This document shows positions 1 through 9,630 of a DNA stretch of 64,000 nucleotides, in pieces. Position 1 is the stretch's first letter; each line of letters begins with the position of its first letter. The stretch lies in NCBI GenBank assembly GCA_016703335.1, contig JADJCG010000001.1, positions 248,001 to 312,000 of the forward strand, read 5' to 3'. The DNA comes from Caulobacteraceae bacterium (GTDB lineage Bacteria > Pseudomonadota > Alphaproteobacteria > Caulobacterales > Aquidulcibacteraceae). The position numbers and the translations under genes are program-made. The notes under the pieces are model-generated. The model saw only the letters and a list, made by a program, of their open reading frames with translations. It was not told where the DNA came from and ran no database searches.

Positions 1-1060
1 AGGTGCTCGTGCGCGTGCGCGTGGTCGAGATGAGCCGCACGCTCGTCCGTCAGCTCGGCATCAACGCCAACTACGACGAGATGATCAACCAGCTCATCGG
101 CGAAGACGACTTCCTGAACCTTGCAACGGCGAACGGTTTCTCGGTGAACGGCTCGCTGCTCGGCGGCCTCTCCGCAACCGGCGGCATCGCCAGCAACATC
201 CTGCGCCCAGGGAGCTACACCTATCCGAGCGGCACTGTCGATCCGAACATCGGCACCGGCTCCGCTGGTGTCGGTGGCGGCGGCGAGTTCGATCCGACCA
301 GGGCAGACCACGTACGGCCCTGCAACGTCAAGCGCACGCCGCACCGACGCAACCATAGAAGCGTTTGAACGCGCCGGCTTGCTCCGCGTCCTGGCCGAAC
401 CGAACCTCACCGCGATTTCCGGCGAAGCGGCGCGTTTCCTCGCCGGCGGCGAATTCCCGGTGCCGGTCAACAGCGACGACGGCCAGATATCAGTTGAGTT
501 CAAACCATTCGGTGTCGGCCTCTCGTTCACACCGATCGTCATGTCCGGCGGCAACATCTCGCTCAAAGTGTCGACCGAAGTGTCGGAGCTGACGAGCGAA
601 GGCGCGATCTCGACCGGTGACACGCCGATCCGCAACCAAGACGGCACCACCACCGTCATCCGCGGCATCACCATCCCGGCGCTGCAAGTACGCCGCGCTG
701 AAACGACGGTCGAAATGTCCTCGGGCAGCTCGATCGTGATGGCCGGCCTCATCCAAGAGCGCACGCGTCACGCGGTTGAAGGCGTCCCTGGCGTCATGAA
801 CACGCCGGTGATCGGCTCGCTCTTCCGCTCGCGCGACTTCATCAACAACGAAACCGAACTGGTCATCATCGTGACGCCGTATCTCGTGCGTCCGACGAGC
901 CCGGAAAATCTCCGCACGCCCGCAGACGGCTTTCAAAACCCGAGTGAAGGCGAGAGCCTGCTCACCGGCCGTCTCAACCATCTCTACCGCCCGGCGCGCG
1001 CGAGAGCGGCGAACAAGACAAGACCGCCTGCAAGGGCCGCATGGCCACGTGATCGAATGA
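1..1060 (+). CDS. cpaC: Flp/Tad pilus outer-membrane secretin CpaC (5'-partial, frameshifted)
   Basis: CpaC (RcpA) forms the outer-membrane secretin ring through which the Flp pilus exits. The gene enters from the left edge. The first 100 codons show the secretin stretch VVEMSRT; after a frame change near position 300 the core continues with AGLLRVLAEPNLTAISGE, GGEFPVPV and ELVIIVTPYLVRP, all hallmarks of the family. The C-terminus also changes frame between about 985 and 1045: the conserved-looking end GPHGHVIE stops at 1058-1060 in another frame. The gene is followed 8 bases later by cpaD. Both breaks look like small indels rather than true decay, because conserved residues continue on either side. 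Confidence 0.88.
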
Positions 1061-1068
1061 GGCACGTC

Positions 1069-1756
1069 ATGAAATCCCGTCTGCCCCTCCTCCTGCTCGG
1101 CGTCAGCGCGCTCACCGCATGCGCCGGCATTCCGAAACCGGATCCGCCAGCGCATCGCGACGGCGAGTGTCGCCGATCGCCATCAGCCAACGGCGCAAGC
1201 TGCGGTGCAGCGCATAGAGATCGCGGTCGCACCAGGCCAGATGGAGCTTGGCGCTACCGATCACGCGCAGCTGCAGAGCTTCGCCAACGATTATCTGCGC
1301 TACGGCCATGGCCCGCTGACGCTCGAAACGCCCTCTGGCGGCGCAAACTCTGACTCAGCTTCAGTGCTCGCAGCAGATACGCGCCGCGCACTTGCCGATG
1401 CGGGCGTGTCCTACGCAGCGATCGCGGGCTCCACCCGCGAAGTTGGCGGCGAGACGATGCCGATCCTGGTGAGCTTCAGCCGCTTCGAGGCGCAAGCGCC
1501 CGAGTGCGCGCCGCTCTATGAGCAAGACCTCGCGCACCAGAGCAACAACCAGCCGTGGTCGAGCTTCGGCTGCGCCACGAACTTCAATCTTGCGTCGATG
1601 GTCGAAGATCCAGCCGATCTCGATCATCCGCGTGACATGGCCGCGCGCGACTCCGGTCGCCGCGACACGGTCATGCAAGCATATCGCGCCGGCGAGCAGA
1701 CGCACGCCGAACGCACGAGCGACGAACGCGTCACCATCAGTAACGCGGTGCAATAG
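1069..1756 (+). CDS. cpaD: Pilus biogenesis lipoprotein CpaD (frameshifted)
   Basis: CpaD is the outer-membrane lipoprotein that works with CpaC in Tad pilus export. The ATG at 1069 opens a signal peptide with lipobox SALTAC. The frame changes near 1163-1170: the start reads in frame 1 and the remainder (from VADRHQPTAQ through the conserved SFGCATNFNLASMVEDP) reads in frame 2 to the stop at 1754-1756. The length of 688 bases misses a multiple of three by one, which fits a single-base indel. After correction it encodes about 228 residues, normal for CpaD. It lies between cpaC and cpaE. Confidence 0.87.
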
Positions 1757-1768
1757 GGCTTGAGCAAC

Positions 1769-3217
1769 ATGAGCAACCCGGATCCCGCCTGGAGCCTCGG
1801 CTCGGACGACGATTTCGTTCTTGAGGACGACGATACGTTCGGCGTCGGCGATCTCGTCGGCGGCGAACTGCCGCCGTTCGACGAAGCGGAAGCGCCGTTG
1901 ATCGCCAACGAAAGCGCCCCGCTCCCAGGCGCAGATCCATATGGCCTGACCGCGCCTGCGAAGCGTCGCGCACGCCGCGCCGCCATGCCGATCATGCCGC
2001 GCGAAGATACCCGTAGCACCGAACAACCGGTGCCGCGCATCACCATTCACGCCGTCTGCGATCGCCACGAAATCTCGGACATCGTCTCCGGTATCTCCGC
2101 CGACCGCCGTATGGCGCGCGCGGAAATCACGATTGAGCCGGGCGGCATCGAAGCCGCTGTCACGCGCTTTGCCGCGCAAGCCAGCCCGAACCTGCTCATC
2201 ATCGATACGCTGATGCAGGGTCAGCAAATGCTGCACAACCTGGATCGCCTCGCGCAGGTGATCGAGGAAGGCACCAAAGTCGTCATCGTCGGCGCCGTCA
2301 ACGATATCGCCCTCTTCCGCGAGTTCATGGCCCGCGGCGTCAGCGAATACATCGTGCCGCCGATCCAGCCACTCGACCTCATCCGCACCGTCTGCGGCCT
2401 CTACGTGAACCCGGACAAGCCATTCGCCGGCCGTGTCATCTCGGTGATTGGCGCACGCGGCGGCATCGGCGCCTCCACCATTGCGCACAACTTGGCTTGG
2501 TCGATCGCCGAGCGTCAGGAATCGAGCGCCACGCTGCTCGACCTCGACCTCTCCTTCGGCACCGCCGCGCTAGACTTCAACCAAGACCCGCCGCAATCGA
2601 TTGCTGACGCCCTGATGGCGCCGGATCGCGTTGACGACGTCTTCTTGGAGCGCGTCACAACCAAGCAAACCCAACGCCTGCAGATGCTCACCGCACCCGC
2701 AACGCTTGAGCGCGAGTTCGAACTCGATCCGCAATCCTACGAGATGGTGATCGAGCGCGTGCGCCGCACGAGCCCGTTCGTTGTCTTGGATTTGCCGCAC
2801 ACCTGGACGTCGTGGGTGAAGAACACGCTGCTTTCGGCCGATGATGCAATCATCGTCGCCGGGCCGGATCTCGCCTCGCTCCGCAACACCAAGAACATCA
2901 TCGATCTCCTGAAGGCGATGCGTCCCTACGATTCACCGCCGGCGGTGGTGCTCTCGATGGTCGGCGTGCCGAAGCGCCCGGAAATTCCGTTCAAGGATTT
3001 TGCGGAGGCGTTGGGCGCTGAGCCGGTCGCCGCAATCCCGTTCGATCCGCAACTTTTCGGTATGGCCGCGAACAACGGTCAAATGGTTGGCGAAGTCGCC
3101 CCGCAGTCGAAGACTGCGATCGCGCTCGACGCCCTTGCTGCAACACTGACTGGGCGCAAGCCGGTGGAGGCGAAGAAATCGTCGATCACTGACAAGATCC
3201 CATTTCTGAAGCGCTAG
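1769..3217 (+). CDS. cpaE: Tad pilus localisation ATPase CpaE
   Basis: CpaE (TadZ-like) places the Tad pilus machinery at the cell pole. The 482-residue protein has an acidic low-complexity N-terminus, a receiver-like domain at about residues 90-215, and a MinD/ParA-type ATPase domain whose deviant Walker A loop GARGGIGAST lies near residue 228, followed by DLDLSFG. The ATG at 1769 is preferred over the in-frame TTG at 1760 because the AGGG at 1754-1757 is well placed only for the ATG. The frame is intact, unlike its neighbours. Confidence 0.92.
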   Translation: MSNPDPAWSLGSDDDFVLEDDDTFGVGDLVGGELPPFDEAEAPLIANESAPLPGADPYGLTAPAKRRARRAAMPIMPREDTRSTEQPVPRITIHAVCDRHEISDIVSGISADRRMARAEITIEPGGIEAAVTRFAAQASPNLLIIDTLMQGQQMLHNLDRLAQVIEEGTKVVIVGAVNDIALFREFMARGVSEYIVPPIQPLDLIRTVCGLYVNPDKPFAGRVISVIGARGGIGASTIAHNLAWSIAERQESSATLLDLDLSFGTAALDFNQDPPQSIADALMAPDRVDDVFLERVTTKQTQRLQMLTAPATLEREFELDPQSYEMVIERVRRTSPFVVLDLPHTWTSWVKNTLLSADDAIIVAGPDLASLRNTKNIIDLLKAMRPYDSPPAVVLSMVGVPKRPEIPFKDFAEALGAEPVAAIPFDPQLFGMAANNGQMVGEVAPQSKTAIALDALAATLTGRKPVEAKKSSITDKIPFLKR

Positions 3218-3225
3218 GGGTTTGA

Positions 3226-4427
3226 ATGTTCGGTAAGCGAGGCACTGGCGACGCTCCGAGCGCTGCGCCGACGGATTCCGTCGCCGCACCCGCCGCGCGT
3301 GTGCAAGCGGCCACTGCGCCTCGCCCGACAGCCGTCGCGTCGCCGCAACCGACAGCGCGCACCGCTGCGCCGCCGCCCGCGGCCCGCCCGGCCGCCTCAG
3401 CGCCGCGTCCGTCAACGCCGAGGCCGTGTTCATCGAAGTCAACGGCAAGATCTCAAAGACCGGCATCCGCTTCCGTGACAACGGTCAGCTGATGAACATC
3501 TGTCAGCGCATCGTCAGCCAAGTCGGCCGCCGCGTCGATGAAAGCTCACCGATCTGCGACGCGCGCTTGCCTGACGGTTCGCGCGTCAACGTCATCGTGC
3601 CGCCGCTGGCCATCGATGGCCCGACGCTCACCATTCGTAAGTTCAAAAAAGACAAGCTGAAGCTCTCGAACCTCGTTGAGTTCGGCTCGATCTCGCCCGC
3701 TGGCGCGAAGATCCTTCAGATTATCGGCGCTTGCCGCTGCAACGTGCTGATCTCCGGCGGTACCGGTTCGGGCAAGACCACGCTGCTCAACACCCTCACC
3801 GCCTTCATCGATCCGACAGAGCGCGTCATCACCTGCGAAGACGCCGCTGAACTTCAATTGCAACAGCCGCACGTCGTGCGTCTCGAAACACGTCCGCCGA
3901 ACCTTGAAGGCTCGGGCCAAGTGACGATGCGCGATCTGGTCAAGAACTGCCTGCGTATGCGCCCTGAGCGGATCATCGTCGGCGAAGTCCGGGGCAGCGA
4001 AGCGTTCGACTTGCTGCAAGCTATGAACACGGGCCACGACGGCTCGATGGGCACGCTGCACGCCAACACGCCGCGCGAAGCTCTCTCCCGTCTTGAATCG
4101 ATGATCACGATGGGCGGCTTCTCGCTGCCGGCGAAAACCATTCGCGAAATCATCGTCGCCGCCGTCGACGTTGTCATCCAAGCACAGCGTCTCCGTGACG
4201 GTTCGCGCCGCATCACGCAGATCACCGAAGTGCTCGGCCTCGAAGGCGAGACCATCATCACGCAAGATCTGCTGCTCTACGAAATTCAGGGCGAAGATCA
4301 GAACGGCCGCATCAATGGCCGTCACAAGGGCACCGGCGTTGGCCGTCCGCGCTTTTGGGAGCGCGCGCGCTACTTCGGCCTCGAAAAAGAACTGGCTCAA
4401 GCGCTCGACGAGACGGAGGCCAGCTAA
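3226..4427 (+). CDS. cpaF: Tad pilus assembly ATPase CpaF, frameshifted and lacking an internal segment
   Basis: CpaF (TadA) is the secretion-superfamily ATPase that drives pilin assembly. The ATG at 3226 begins a Pro/Ala-rich N-terminus in frame 1. From about 3410 the protein continues in frame 3 with VFIEVNGKISKTGIRFRDNG, Walker A GGTGSGKTT, a Walker B region around ERIIVGEVRG, and the conserved HANTPREALSRLE. Family members carry about 100-120 residues between the Pro/Ala-rich tail and this point (helical bundle and the GPLEPLL...VNG segment); here they are absent, only the final VN-AEAV remaining. The intact end overlaps tadB by one base. This is either a real deletion or an assembly collapse, not a single-base error. 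Confidence 0.85.
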
Positions 4428-5437
4428 TGGACCCCTCACTGATCGCAGCTGTTCTCGCCTTCATCGCCATCGGCGGCGCAGGCTTCGTGTTCGCCGGTGA
4501 CAAGAGCCAGCCGGCGACAGCGAACAAGCGCGTGAAAGCGGTTTCAGGCGGCGGCGCCAAGAACATCGATCGCCGCAAGCAAGCCGTCGAAATCGCCGCG
4601 CTGAAGCGCCGCCAATCGACCGCCGAGGCGCTGAAAGAGCTTTCGAACAACGAAAAGCAATCGCGCAAGCGCCGCTTCTCGGTGAAGGGCCAACTCGCAC
4701 AAGCTGGCCTTAGCACCCCGCCCGCAACGTTCTGGGCCGCGTCAGCCGGCGTCGGCGTTGTCGGCGGCATCATCGGCTTCGTGATGCAAGCCGGCGCCGA
4801 AAATCCGCTCTTCACATTTGGCGCCGCCGCAATGGGCTTCTTCGTCGGCTTCCTTGGACTGCCGCGCTGGATTCTCGGCATGCTCGTTGAAGGGCGCCAA
4901 AAGAAGTTCGCCAACCAACTCGCCGACGCCATCGACATCATCGTCCGCGGCGTGAAATCCGGCCTGCCACTCAATCAGTGCATGCGCATCATCGCGGCTG
5001 AAAGCCCCGAACCGCTGCGCGCCGAATTCCAAGCGCTTGTCGATTCCAGCGCCATGGGCGTGCCGCTCGAGCAAAGCATGCAACGCATGTACGACCGCAT
5101 GCCGCTGTCTGAAGTAAACTTCTTCTCGATCGTGCTGATTATCCAGCAGAAGACGGGCGGCAACCTCTCTGAATCGCTGGGCAACCTCTCCTCCGTGCTG
5201 CGCGCGCGCAAGCTCATGAAGGAAAAGGTCAAAGCGCTTTCATCTGAAGCCAAGGCCTCGGCCATGATCATCGGCTCGCTACCGATCGTCGTCATGTTGA
5301 TGGTCTACTTCACGCGCCCCGCCTACATCATGATCTTGTTCACAGAACCCATGGGCCATCTCATCCTGCTCGGCGCAGCGACGATGATGTCCATGGGCAT
5401 CTTCATCATGAACAAGATGGTCAACTTCAAGTTCTGA
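4427..5437 (+). CDS. tadB: Tad pilus inner-membrane protein TadB
   Basis: TadB/CpaG is one of two GspF-like inner-membrane platform proteins on which the CpaF ATPase acts. The 336-residue product starts at the ATG that shares one base with the cpaF stop (TAATG). It has an N-terminal membrane segment, a charged linker, two hydrophobic segments near residues 105-150, a cytoplasmic helical T2SSF domain with IIVRGVKSGLPL and a C-terminal pair of membrane segments. The tight packing cpaF-tadB-tadC supports one operon. Confidence 0.92.
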   Translation: MDPSLIAAVLAFIAIGGAGFVFAGDKSQPATANKRVKAVSGGGAKNIDRRKQAVEIAALKRRQSTAEALKELSNNEKQSRKRRFSVKGQLAQAGLSTPPATFWAASAGVGVVGGIIGFVMQAGAENPLFTFGAAAMGFFVGFLGLPRWILGMLVEGRQKKFANQLADAIDIIVRGVKSGLPLNQCMRIIAAESPEPLRAEFQALVDSSAMGVPLEQSMQRMYDRMPLSEVNFFSIVLIIQQKTGGNLSESLGNLSSVLRARKLMKEKVKALSSEAKASAMIIGSLPIVVMLMVYFTRPAYIMILFTEPMGHLILLGAATMMSMGIFIMNKMVNFKF

Positions 5438-5447
5438 GGGCAAAGAC

Positions 5448-6425
5448 GTGGCCGACATTGTCGATACCCTCACCGATCCGCTGCTGATTGCCGGTGTTCT
5501 TGGCGCGGGCGCGTGCTTCGCGACCATCGTCACCATCGCTGCCCCTTCGCTCGCCGAAGACAAGCTCGGCTCGCGTCTGAAAGAAGTCGCTAAGAAGCGC
5601 GAAGAGCTGCGCAAGCGTTCGCGCGCTGAGCTGGCCAAGGGCCAAGGCTCGCTTCAACACAAGAACGCCAACTCGATTGCCAAGAGCCTCGTTGACAGCC
5701 TGAACCTGCAAAAGGCGCTGGCCGACGATACGCTCTCGGAAAAGCTCATCCGCGCCGGCCTTCGCGGCCACGCCGCGCAGACGATGTTTTATTTCTATCG
5801 CGCCGCATTGCCGATTGGTTTCGGCATCGCCGCTCTCTTCTACATTCTCTTCATCAACCCCGAGCTCGCTTTCCACATGAAGCTCGCTGCGGTGGTCGGT
5901 GGTCTCGCCGTCGGCTTCTACGCGCCGAACATCTATCTGCAGAACCTCGCCGACACGCGCCGCACCAAGATCATGTCCGCCTTCCCGGACAGCTTGGACA
6001 TGATGCTGATCTGCGTTGAATCCGGCATGTCGATCGAAATGGCGTTGCAACGCGTCGGCCAAGAAATCGCAACCGCCTCCGTCGAACTCGCCGAAGAATT
6101 CGCGCTGACGACGGCCGAGCTCTCATATCTGCCCGAGCGCCGCATGGCCTACGAAAACCTCGCGCGCCGCACCAACCACCCAGGTGTGAAAGCCGTCGCC
6201 ATGGCGCTGACGCAAGCTGAAAAGTACGGCACGCCCGTCGGTCAGGCGCTGCGCGTCATGGCCAAGGAAAACCGCGACCTGCGCCTCGCTGAAGCCGAGA
6301 AGAAAGCCGCGTCACTGCCGCCGAAGCTCACCGTGCCGATGATCTTGTTCTTCCTGCCGGTCCTCTTCGCCGTCATCATCGGCCCGGCCCTCATCCAAGT
6401 CAGCCACCTGATGAACGGCAACTAA
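5448..6425 (+). CDS. tadC: Tad pilus inner-membrane protein TadC
   Basis: TadC/CpaH is the partner of TadB in the inner-membrane platform. The product is 325 residues with the T2SSF-domain signature MLICVESGMSIEMALQRVG and hydrophobic segments near both ends (about residues 8-28, 120-165 and 295-320). It starts with GTG at 5448; GAGGG at 5436-5440 serves as ribosome-binding site, and the start lies 10 bases after tadB. It is the last gene of the operon, followed by a hairpin and a convergent gene. Confidence 0.92.
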   Translation: MADIVDTLTDPLLIAGVLGAGACFATIVTIAAPSLAEDKLGSRLKEVAKKREELRKRSRAELAKGQGSLQHKNANSIAKSLVDSLNLQKALADDTLSEKLIRAGLRGHAAQTMFYFYRAALPIGFGIAALFYILFINPELAFHMKLAAVVGGLAVGFYAPNIYLQNLADTRRTKIMSAFPDSLDMMLICVESGMSIEMALQRVGQEIATASVELAEEFALTTAELSYLPERRMAYENLARRTNHPGVKAVAMALTQAEKYGTPVGQALRVMAKENRDLRLAEAEKKAASLPPKLTVPMILFFLPVLFAVIIGPALIQVSHLMNGN

Positions 6426-6446
6426 AGCCTGCAAACGTCACAGACT

Positions 6447-6478
6447 GCTGCGGCCTCTGCGCTTACGCGTGCCGCAGC
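6447..6478. terminator. Hairpin between convergent tadC and membrane gene
   Basis: The arms GCTGCGGC (6447-6454) and GCCGCAGC (6471-6478) are perfectly complementary, with an inner palindromic loop. There is no U-tract, so it is only a candidate bidirectional terminator at the end of the tad operon. Confidence 0.4.
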
Positions 6479-6481
6479 GCC

Positions 6482-7301
6482 TCACCCGCACGGACGCACC
6501 ATCAGCAAATACAGCATGCCGCCGGCGAAGAGCCACGTGAGCACCATCGGCGCGTAGTGGGCGAAGCTCTTTTTTGACCGGAACGTACGTCGACGCGAGC
6601 GGCGATGACCAACGGAGTCGCGCGCGGTTTAACAGATCGGCCAATTGGTCAGAAGCCATCCGCCACGTCGGCCGCAGCACAACGCGCGCTGGACCCGCCG
6701 CGTGCTGCTCAGCTGAAAACCGATTGAAGGTGATGCCCGATATCCAAGAGAACGCCCCTCGCGCTCGGATCAACGTCAGATCGCGAATTTCGCCCCACGG
6801 CCAAAATCGCGACCACCCAAAGCTCGTGTGCCTCAGACCTTCAGGCGTAATTTCTAAGCGCTCCAACATCATCAAACGGATCAGCCCCGTAAGCACCGCA
6901 AATCCAAAGAATGGCGCAGTCACTACCATGCCGCCCACGCGGCAAACGCCAGGCTGCGTCCACACCATTGCGGCGGAAACGACAATCGCCAGCACCAAGA
7001 CCACAAGCAGCACCAGCATTTTCAGCCGAGACGAAACGATCACGATCGGTGTGTTGTCCAACAAAATATCGAGCGCCGCATCGGGCGCAGGTTCAGGCAC
7101 CGCCTCATAAATCGGCTCACGCTGCATGCGGCGATAGCGAAACCAAAAGACCGGGAAGCAGATCAGCAACGTGATCGCAAACACCGCCAGCGACATGTAT
7201 GGATCGGCTCGAATCCCCTCGATCCCGCCAAGCGTGTGATAGGCTGCCCAGAGGATAAATGCCCCAGCGAACGCAATGATCAGCAAAGGCCGGTTCTTCA
7301 T
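6482..7301 (-). CDS. Integral membrane protein of unknown function (one-base frameshift)
   Basis: The ATG at 7299-7301 (MKNRPLLIIAF) opens a protein with four hydrophobic segments and a soluble PH-like stretch (LEITPEGLRHTSFGWSRFWPW). The frame breaks in a run of six T at about 6567-6572. With five T the protein ends in a further membrane helix (APMVLTWLFAGGMLYLLM) and a stop at 6482-6484, giving 272 residues; with six T it runs into an arginine-rich tail. The repaired reading is far more natural, so the break is probably a homopolymer overcall. Function unknown; it is convergent with the tad operon. Confidence 0.7.
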
Positions 7302-7446
7302 CGCAAAGGTCGTTACCCCGCCAACGCACGCGCGCAAAGCGCTTCCCTGCGGGCGATTGGCGACCGCTGCAACGCCCCGCGCTCCAAGATCGCGTCCCCG
7401 CGACAACCTCAAGAGTCAGAGCTAAGCTCTCACCGGGGAGAGTGCT

Positions 7447-7704
7447 GTGATTGAAGAGTTCGTTGCTGCGGTCATCGTCGTCGGCGCCATCGTGGTCGTC
7501 GCCGGTGTCGTGCTTTTTCTAAGCAAGTCCACGCCCGCCATTGGCTCAGCGCCAAAGGGTCCAGATCCGGGTGGCACATTCGGCGGCGTTCCAAACATCG
7601 CGCCCGGCGTCTTCAATCCCGGTACGGCGCCGCCTCCGACGTATGAGGTGACAGAACACGTGCGCGCCTACGACGAACAGCCAAAGCCGGCGAGAGAGCC
7701 GTAA
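7447..7704 (+). CDS. Small single-pass membrane protein, hypothetical
   Basis: An 85-residue protein starting at GTG 7447, preceded by GGGGAG at 7435-7440. Residues 5-28 form one strongly hydrophobic helix; the rest is Pro/Gly-rich and ends in a charged tail. No family recognised. It runs divergently from the membrane gene that ends at 6482, with about 145 bases between the two starts. Confidence 0.6.
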   Translation: MIEEFVAAVIVVGAIVVVAGVVLFLSKSTPAIGSAPKGPDPGGTFGGVPNIAPGVFNPGTAPPPTYEVTEHVRAYDEQPKPAREP

Positions 7705-7829
7705 GCGAACTGAGGTGCGCTACCGCGAAAATCTATCCCACACCTCAGCACCCTAACCCACTGACTCCAAACGCCTCGCACCAAAATCTATCCAACCCCC
7801 TCCGCAGCGCGCGCATACTCCTCGCGCAC

Positions 7830-8570
7830 ATGCACCCCGCCGCTCCCACTCCGCAGACAACACCGCTCCCCAGAGCACTGCTTTGGGAGCGTTTGCGTGC
7901 GTTGTTCGCGCGCGTCATCGCCGCCATCGGCGCGCCAGCGCTTCTGGCCACGCTCACACTCGCGCCGCTGATGCGCAAAGGCATCACACGCCAACTCGCC
8001 CTCGTCGAAATCCTCGCGCGCAAGCTGTTGCTCGCCGAAGCGGCGGCGTTGCCGCAACCCGCACCGCAACGCGGCCCACGCGTTGTCGAGGTGCAACTCG
8101 CGGCCAGCGGGCTCTACACCGCGCCGCCAGCGCGACGCCGTGCGCGCGCAGCGTCCACCGCACGCGCAATCGATCTCAACAACCCCGCCGCCTGGCACGC
8201 GCGCTTTGCGCTCGCCATTCCGCGCGATCATCGCGTCGTCCGCGATCGCGATGCGCCGCGTGTCCGCGCGTTCTGGGATCGGGCGCCAACGCCAATGATT
8301 GAGCCCGCGCCGCGCAACCATTGCACAACCGCCTTCACGATCGCCCGCCGCGCCGAAGCGCTGCGCCGCATGCTGGAGAATCCGACGCCCTACGTGATGC
8401 GCCTCGCCCGCACACGTCGCATCGGCGTTGCGCGCTCGCGCGAGACCATCCAACGCTACGCTTTACGCGCACCACGCCGCTTCGTCGGCGATCGCCGCGA
8501 TCCAAAGCTAACGCTCGACATCTTCATGCAAGCCATCCGCGCCAACGAGATCCTCGGCGATACGAGCTGA
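7830..8570 (+). CDS. Hypothetical arginine/alanine-rich protein
   Basis: A 246-residue reading frame with one hydrophobic stretch (residues 25-47) and a basic C-terminal half containing motifs such as LDIFMQAIRANEILG at the very end. Codon third positions are strongly G/C as in neighbouring genes, and the end is followed by a hairpin, both favouring a real gene. No recognised domain. No clear ribosome-binding site precedes the ATG, so the exact start is uncertain. Confidence 0.6.
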   Translation: MHPAAPTPQTTPLPRALLWERLRALFARVIAAIGAPALLATLTLAPLMRKGITRQLALVEILARKLLLAEAAALPQPAPQRGPRVVEVQLAASGLYTAPPARRRARAASTARAIDLNNPAAWHARFALAIPRDHRVVRDRDAPRVRAFWDRAPTPMIEPAPRNHCTTAFTIARRAEALRRMLENPTPYVMRLARTRRIGVARSRETIQRYALRAPRRFVGDRRDPKLTLDIFMQAIRANEILGDTS

Positions 8571-8598
8571 GGCTCACGGCGAGCTTTGACTAAGTGAA

Positions 8599-8622
8599 CC
8601 GCGCCGAAGCTCTTCGGCGCGG
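8599..8622. terminator. Perfect 10-bp hairpin after the 7.8 kb gene
   Basis: CCGCGCCGAA (8599-8608), loop GCTC, TTCGGCGCGG (8613-8622). It is stable but has no T-run. It lies in the convergent gap between the 7830-8570 gene and tadD and may act as a terminator or processing barrier. Confidence 0.45.
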
Positions 8623-8638
8623 CCGCGCGCGCACGCCG

Positions 8639-8723
8639 CCTTCGACAAGCTCAGGCTGACGCCGGTGGCTGCCCCGAACAATCATCATTCTGAAAAAACG
8701 CGCCACCCTGAGCCTGTCGAAGG
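8639..8723. repeat. REP-like inverted repeat with the CTTCGACAAGCTCAG core, copy 1
   Basis: The left arm CCTTCGACAAGCTCAGG (8639-8655) and right arm CCTGAGCCTGTCGAAGG (8707-8723) are inverted copies with one mismatch. A second pair occurs at 19947-20026. Repeats with this core are dispersed widely in alphaproteobacterial genomes. Both copies here sit in gaps between convergent genes. Confidence 0.8.
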
Positions 8724-8743
8724 GCGACGTCACAGTCCGCGCG

Positions 8744-9553
8744 CTAGCGCCCGCGCCCCATATCGTTCCAGCGGCGCGGATCACTCAACAACCCGCGCAG
8801 ATACTGCATGTTCTGCGCAGCTTGCGCTGGCGACAGATCCACACGTTCAATCTGCTCAGCTTCGTCGAACCGGCCCTGCAGCGCGATCGCGATCGCCAAG
8901 TTCTGCCGTGCTTCCGCCGGCGCGCCAGGCAAGCCAGCGGCTTGGCGCAAGATCGGCTCAGCATCGTCCGGCTCGCCGGCCAGAATGTGCGACACGCCGA
9001 GGTTGGTGAGCACGCGCGGATTGTTCGGCTGCAGCGTCAGCGCTTCTTGATAAGCCTGACGCGCTTCGGGAAAGCGGCCCAATTGATCGAGCGCAGCGCC
9101 CAGCGCCGAACGGATGCGCCAATTCTCAGGTTCAGTCGCCGCAACCATCGCCAACGGACGCAGCGCCTGTTGCGGGCGGCCAAGCGTGATCTGCGCAAAG
9201 CCGTACGTCGTCATCAGCTGGCGATCATCCGGAAAGCGGCTGAGCGCTTCGCCAGCAATCTGCGCCGCGCGATCTGTACGCCCGCCTTTGCGCAGCGCTT
9301 CGGAGAAACGTTGGGCAGCTTCGATGTCGTTTGGAAACGTCTGGTATTCGGCGGCCCAGAAGGCCATTTGCGTCAACGTATCTTCGCGCGCAACTTGCTC
9401 ACGGGCATGCCGGTCGATCGCGCGCGCCCCGGGCGCTGCGCCGGCGGTTGCTTCCGCGCTTGCTTGCTCACCGCCGCCACTCAAAGTGGCGCAAGCGCCG
9501 AGCGAAGAAACAGCAAGAAGCGCAAACGGCAAGGCGATGAGCTGGCGGGACAT
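8744..9553 (-). CDS. tadD: TPR lipoprotein, TadD-like
   Basis: A 269-residue lipoprotein with signal peptide and lipobox SLGAC near residue 20, followed by tetratricopeptide repeats (about residues 80-250) including the consensus-like stretch LGAALDQLGRFPEARQAY. In the Tad system TadD is the TPR lipoprotein that supports secretin assembly. It is separated from the main operon by three genes and reads on the opposite strand, which is seen in other genomes. Another periplasmic TPR lipoprotein is possible, but the architecture and nearby tad genes favour TadD. Confidence 0.75.
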   Translation of the reverse strand: MSRQLIALPFALLAVSSLGACATLSGGGEQASAEATAGAAPGARAIDRHAREQVAREDTLTQMAFWAAEYQTFPNDIEAAQRFSEALRKGGRTDRAAQIAGEALSRFPDDRQLMTTYGFAQITLGRPQQALRPLAMVAATEPENWRIRSALGAALDQLGRFPEARQAYQEALTLQPNNPRVLTNLGVSHILAGEPDDAEPILRQAAGLPGAPAEARQNLAIAIALQGRFDEAEQIERVDLSPAQAAQNMQYLRGLLSDPRRWNDMGRGR

Positions 9554-9630
9554 GGGCGCGAATCCTAATAAGCGCCTAATGCTGCGCCCCGATGCTCAAC
9601 AAAGGGCTAATGACGGACTAGGAACGACAC

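Noticed and set aside
1361..2488. Long open frame on the minus strand opposite cpaD/cpaE (375 codons)
   Set aside because: It lies antisense to well-supported genes and its composition (Asp, Ala, Arg, His-rich) is the mirror of GC-biased coding. No ribosome-binding site and no family features.
3226..3492. Short Pro/Ala-rich gene independent of cpaF
   Set aside because: The same N-terminus opens CpaF in relatives and the downstream frame lacks its own ribosome-binding site, so this is the 5' part of cpaF.
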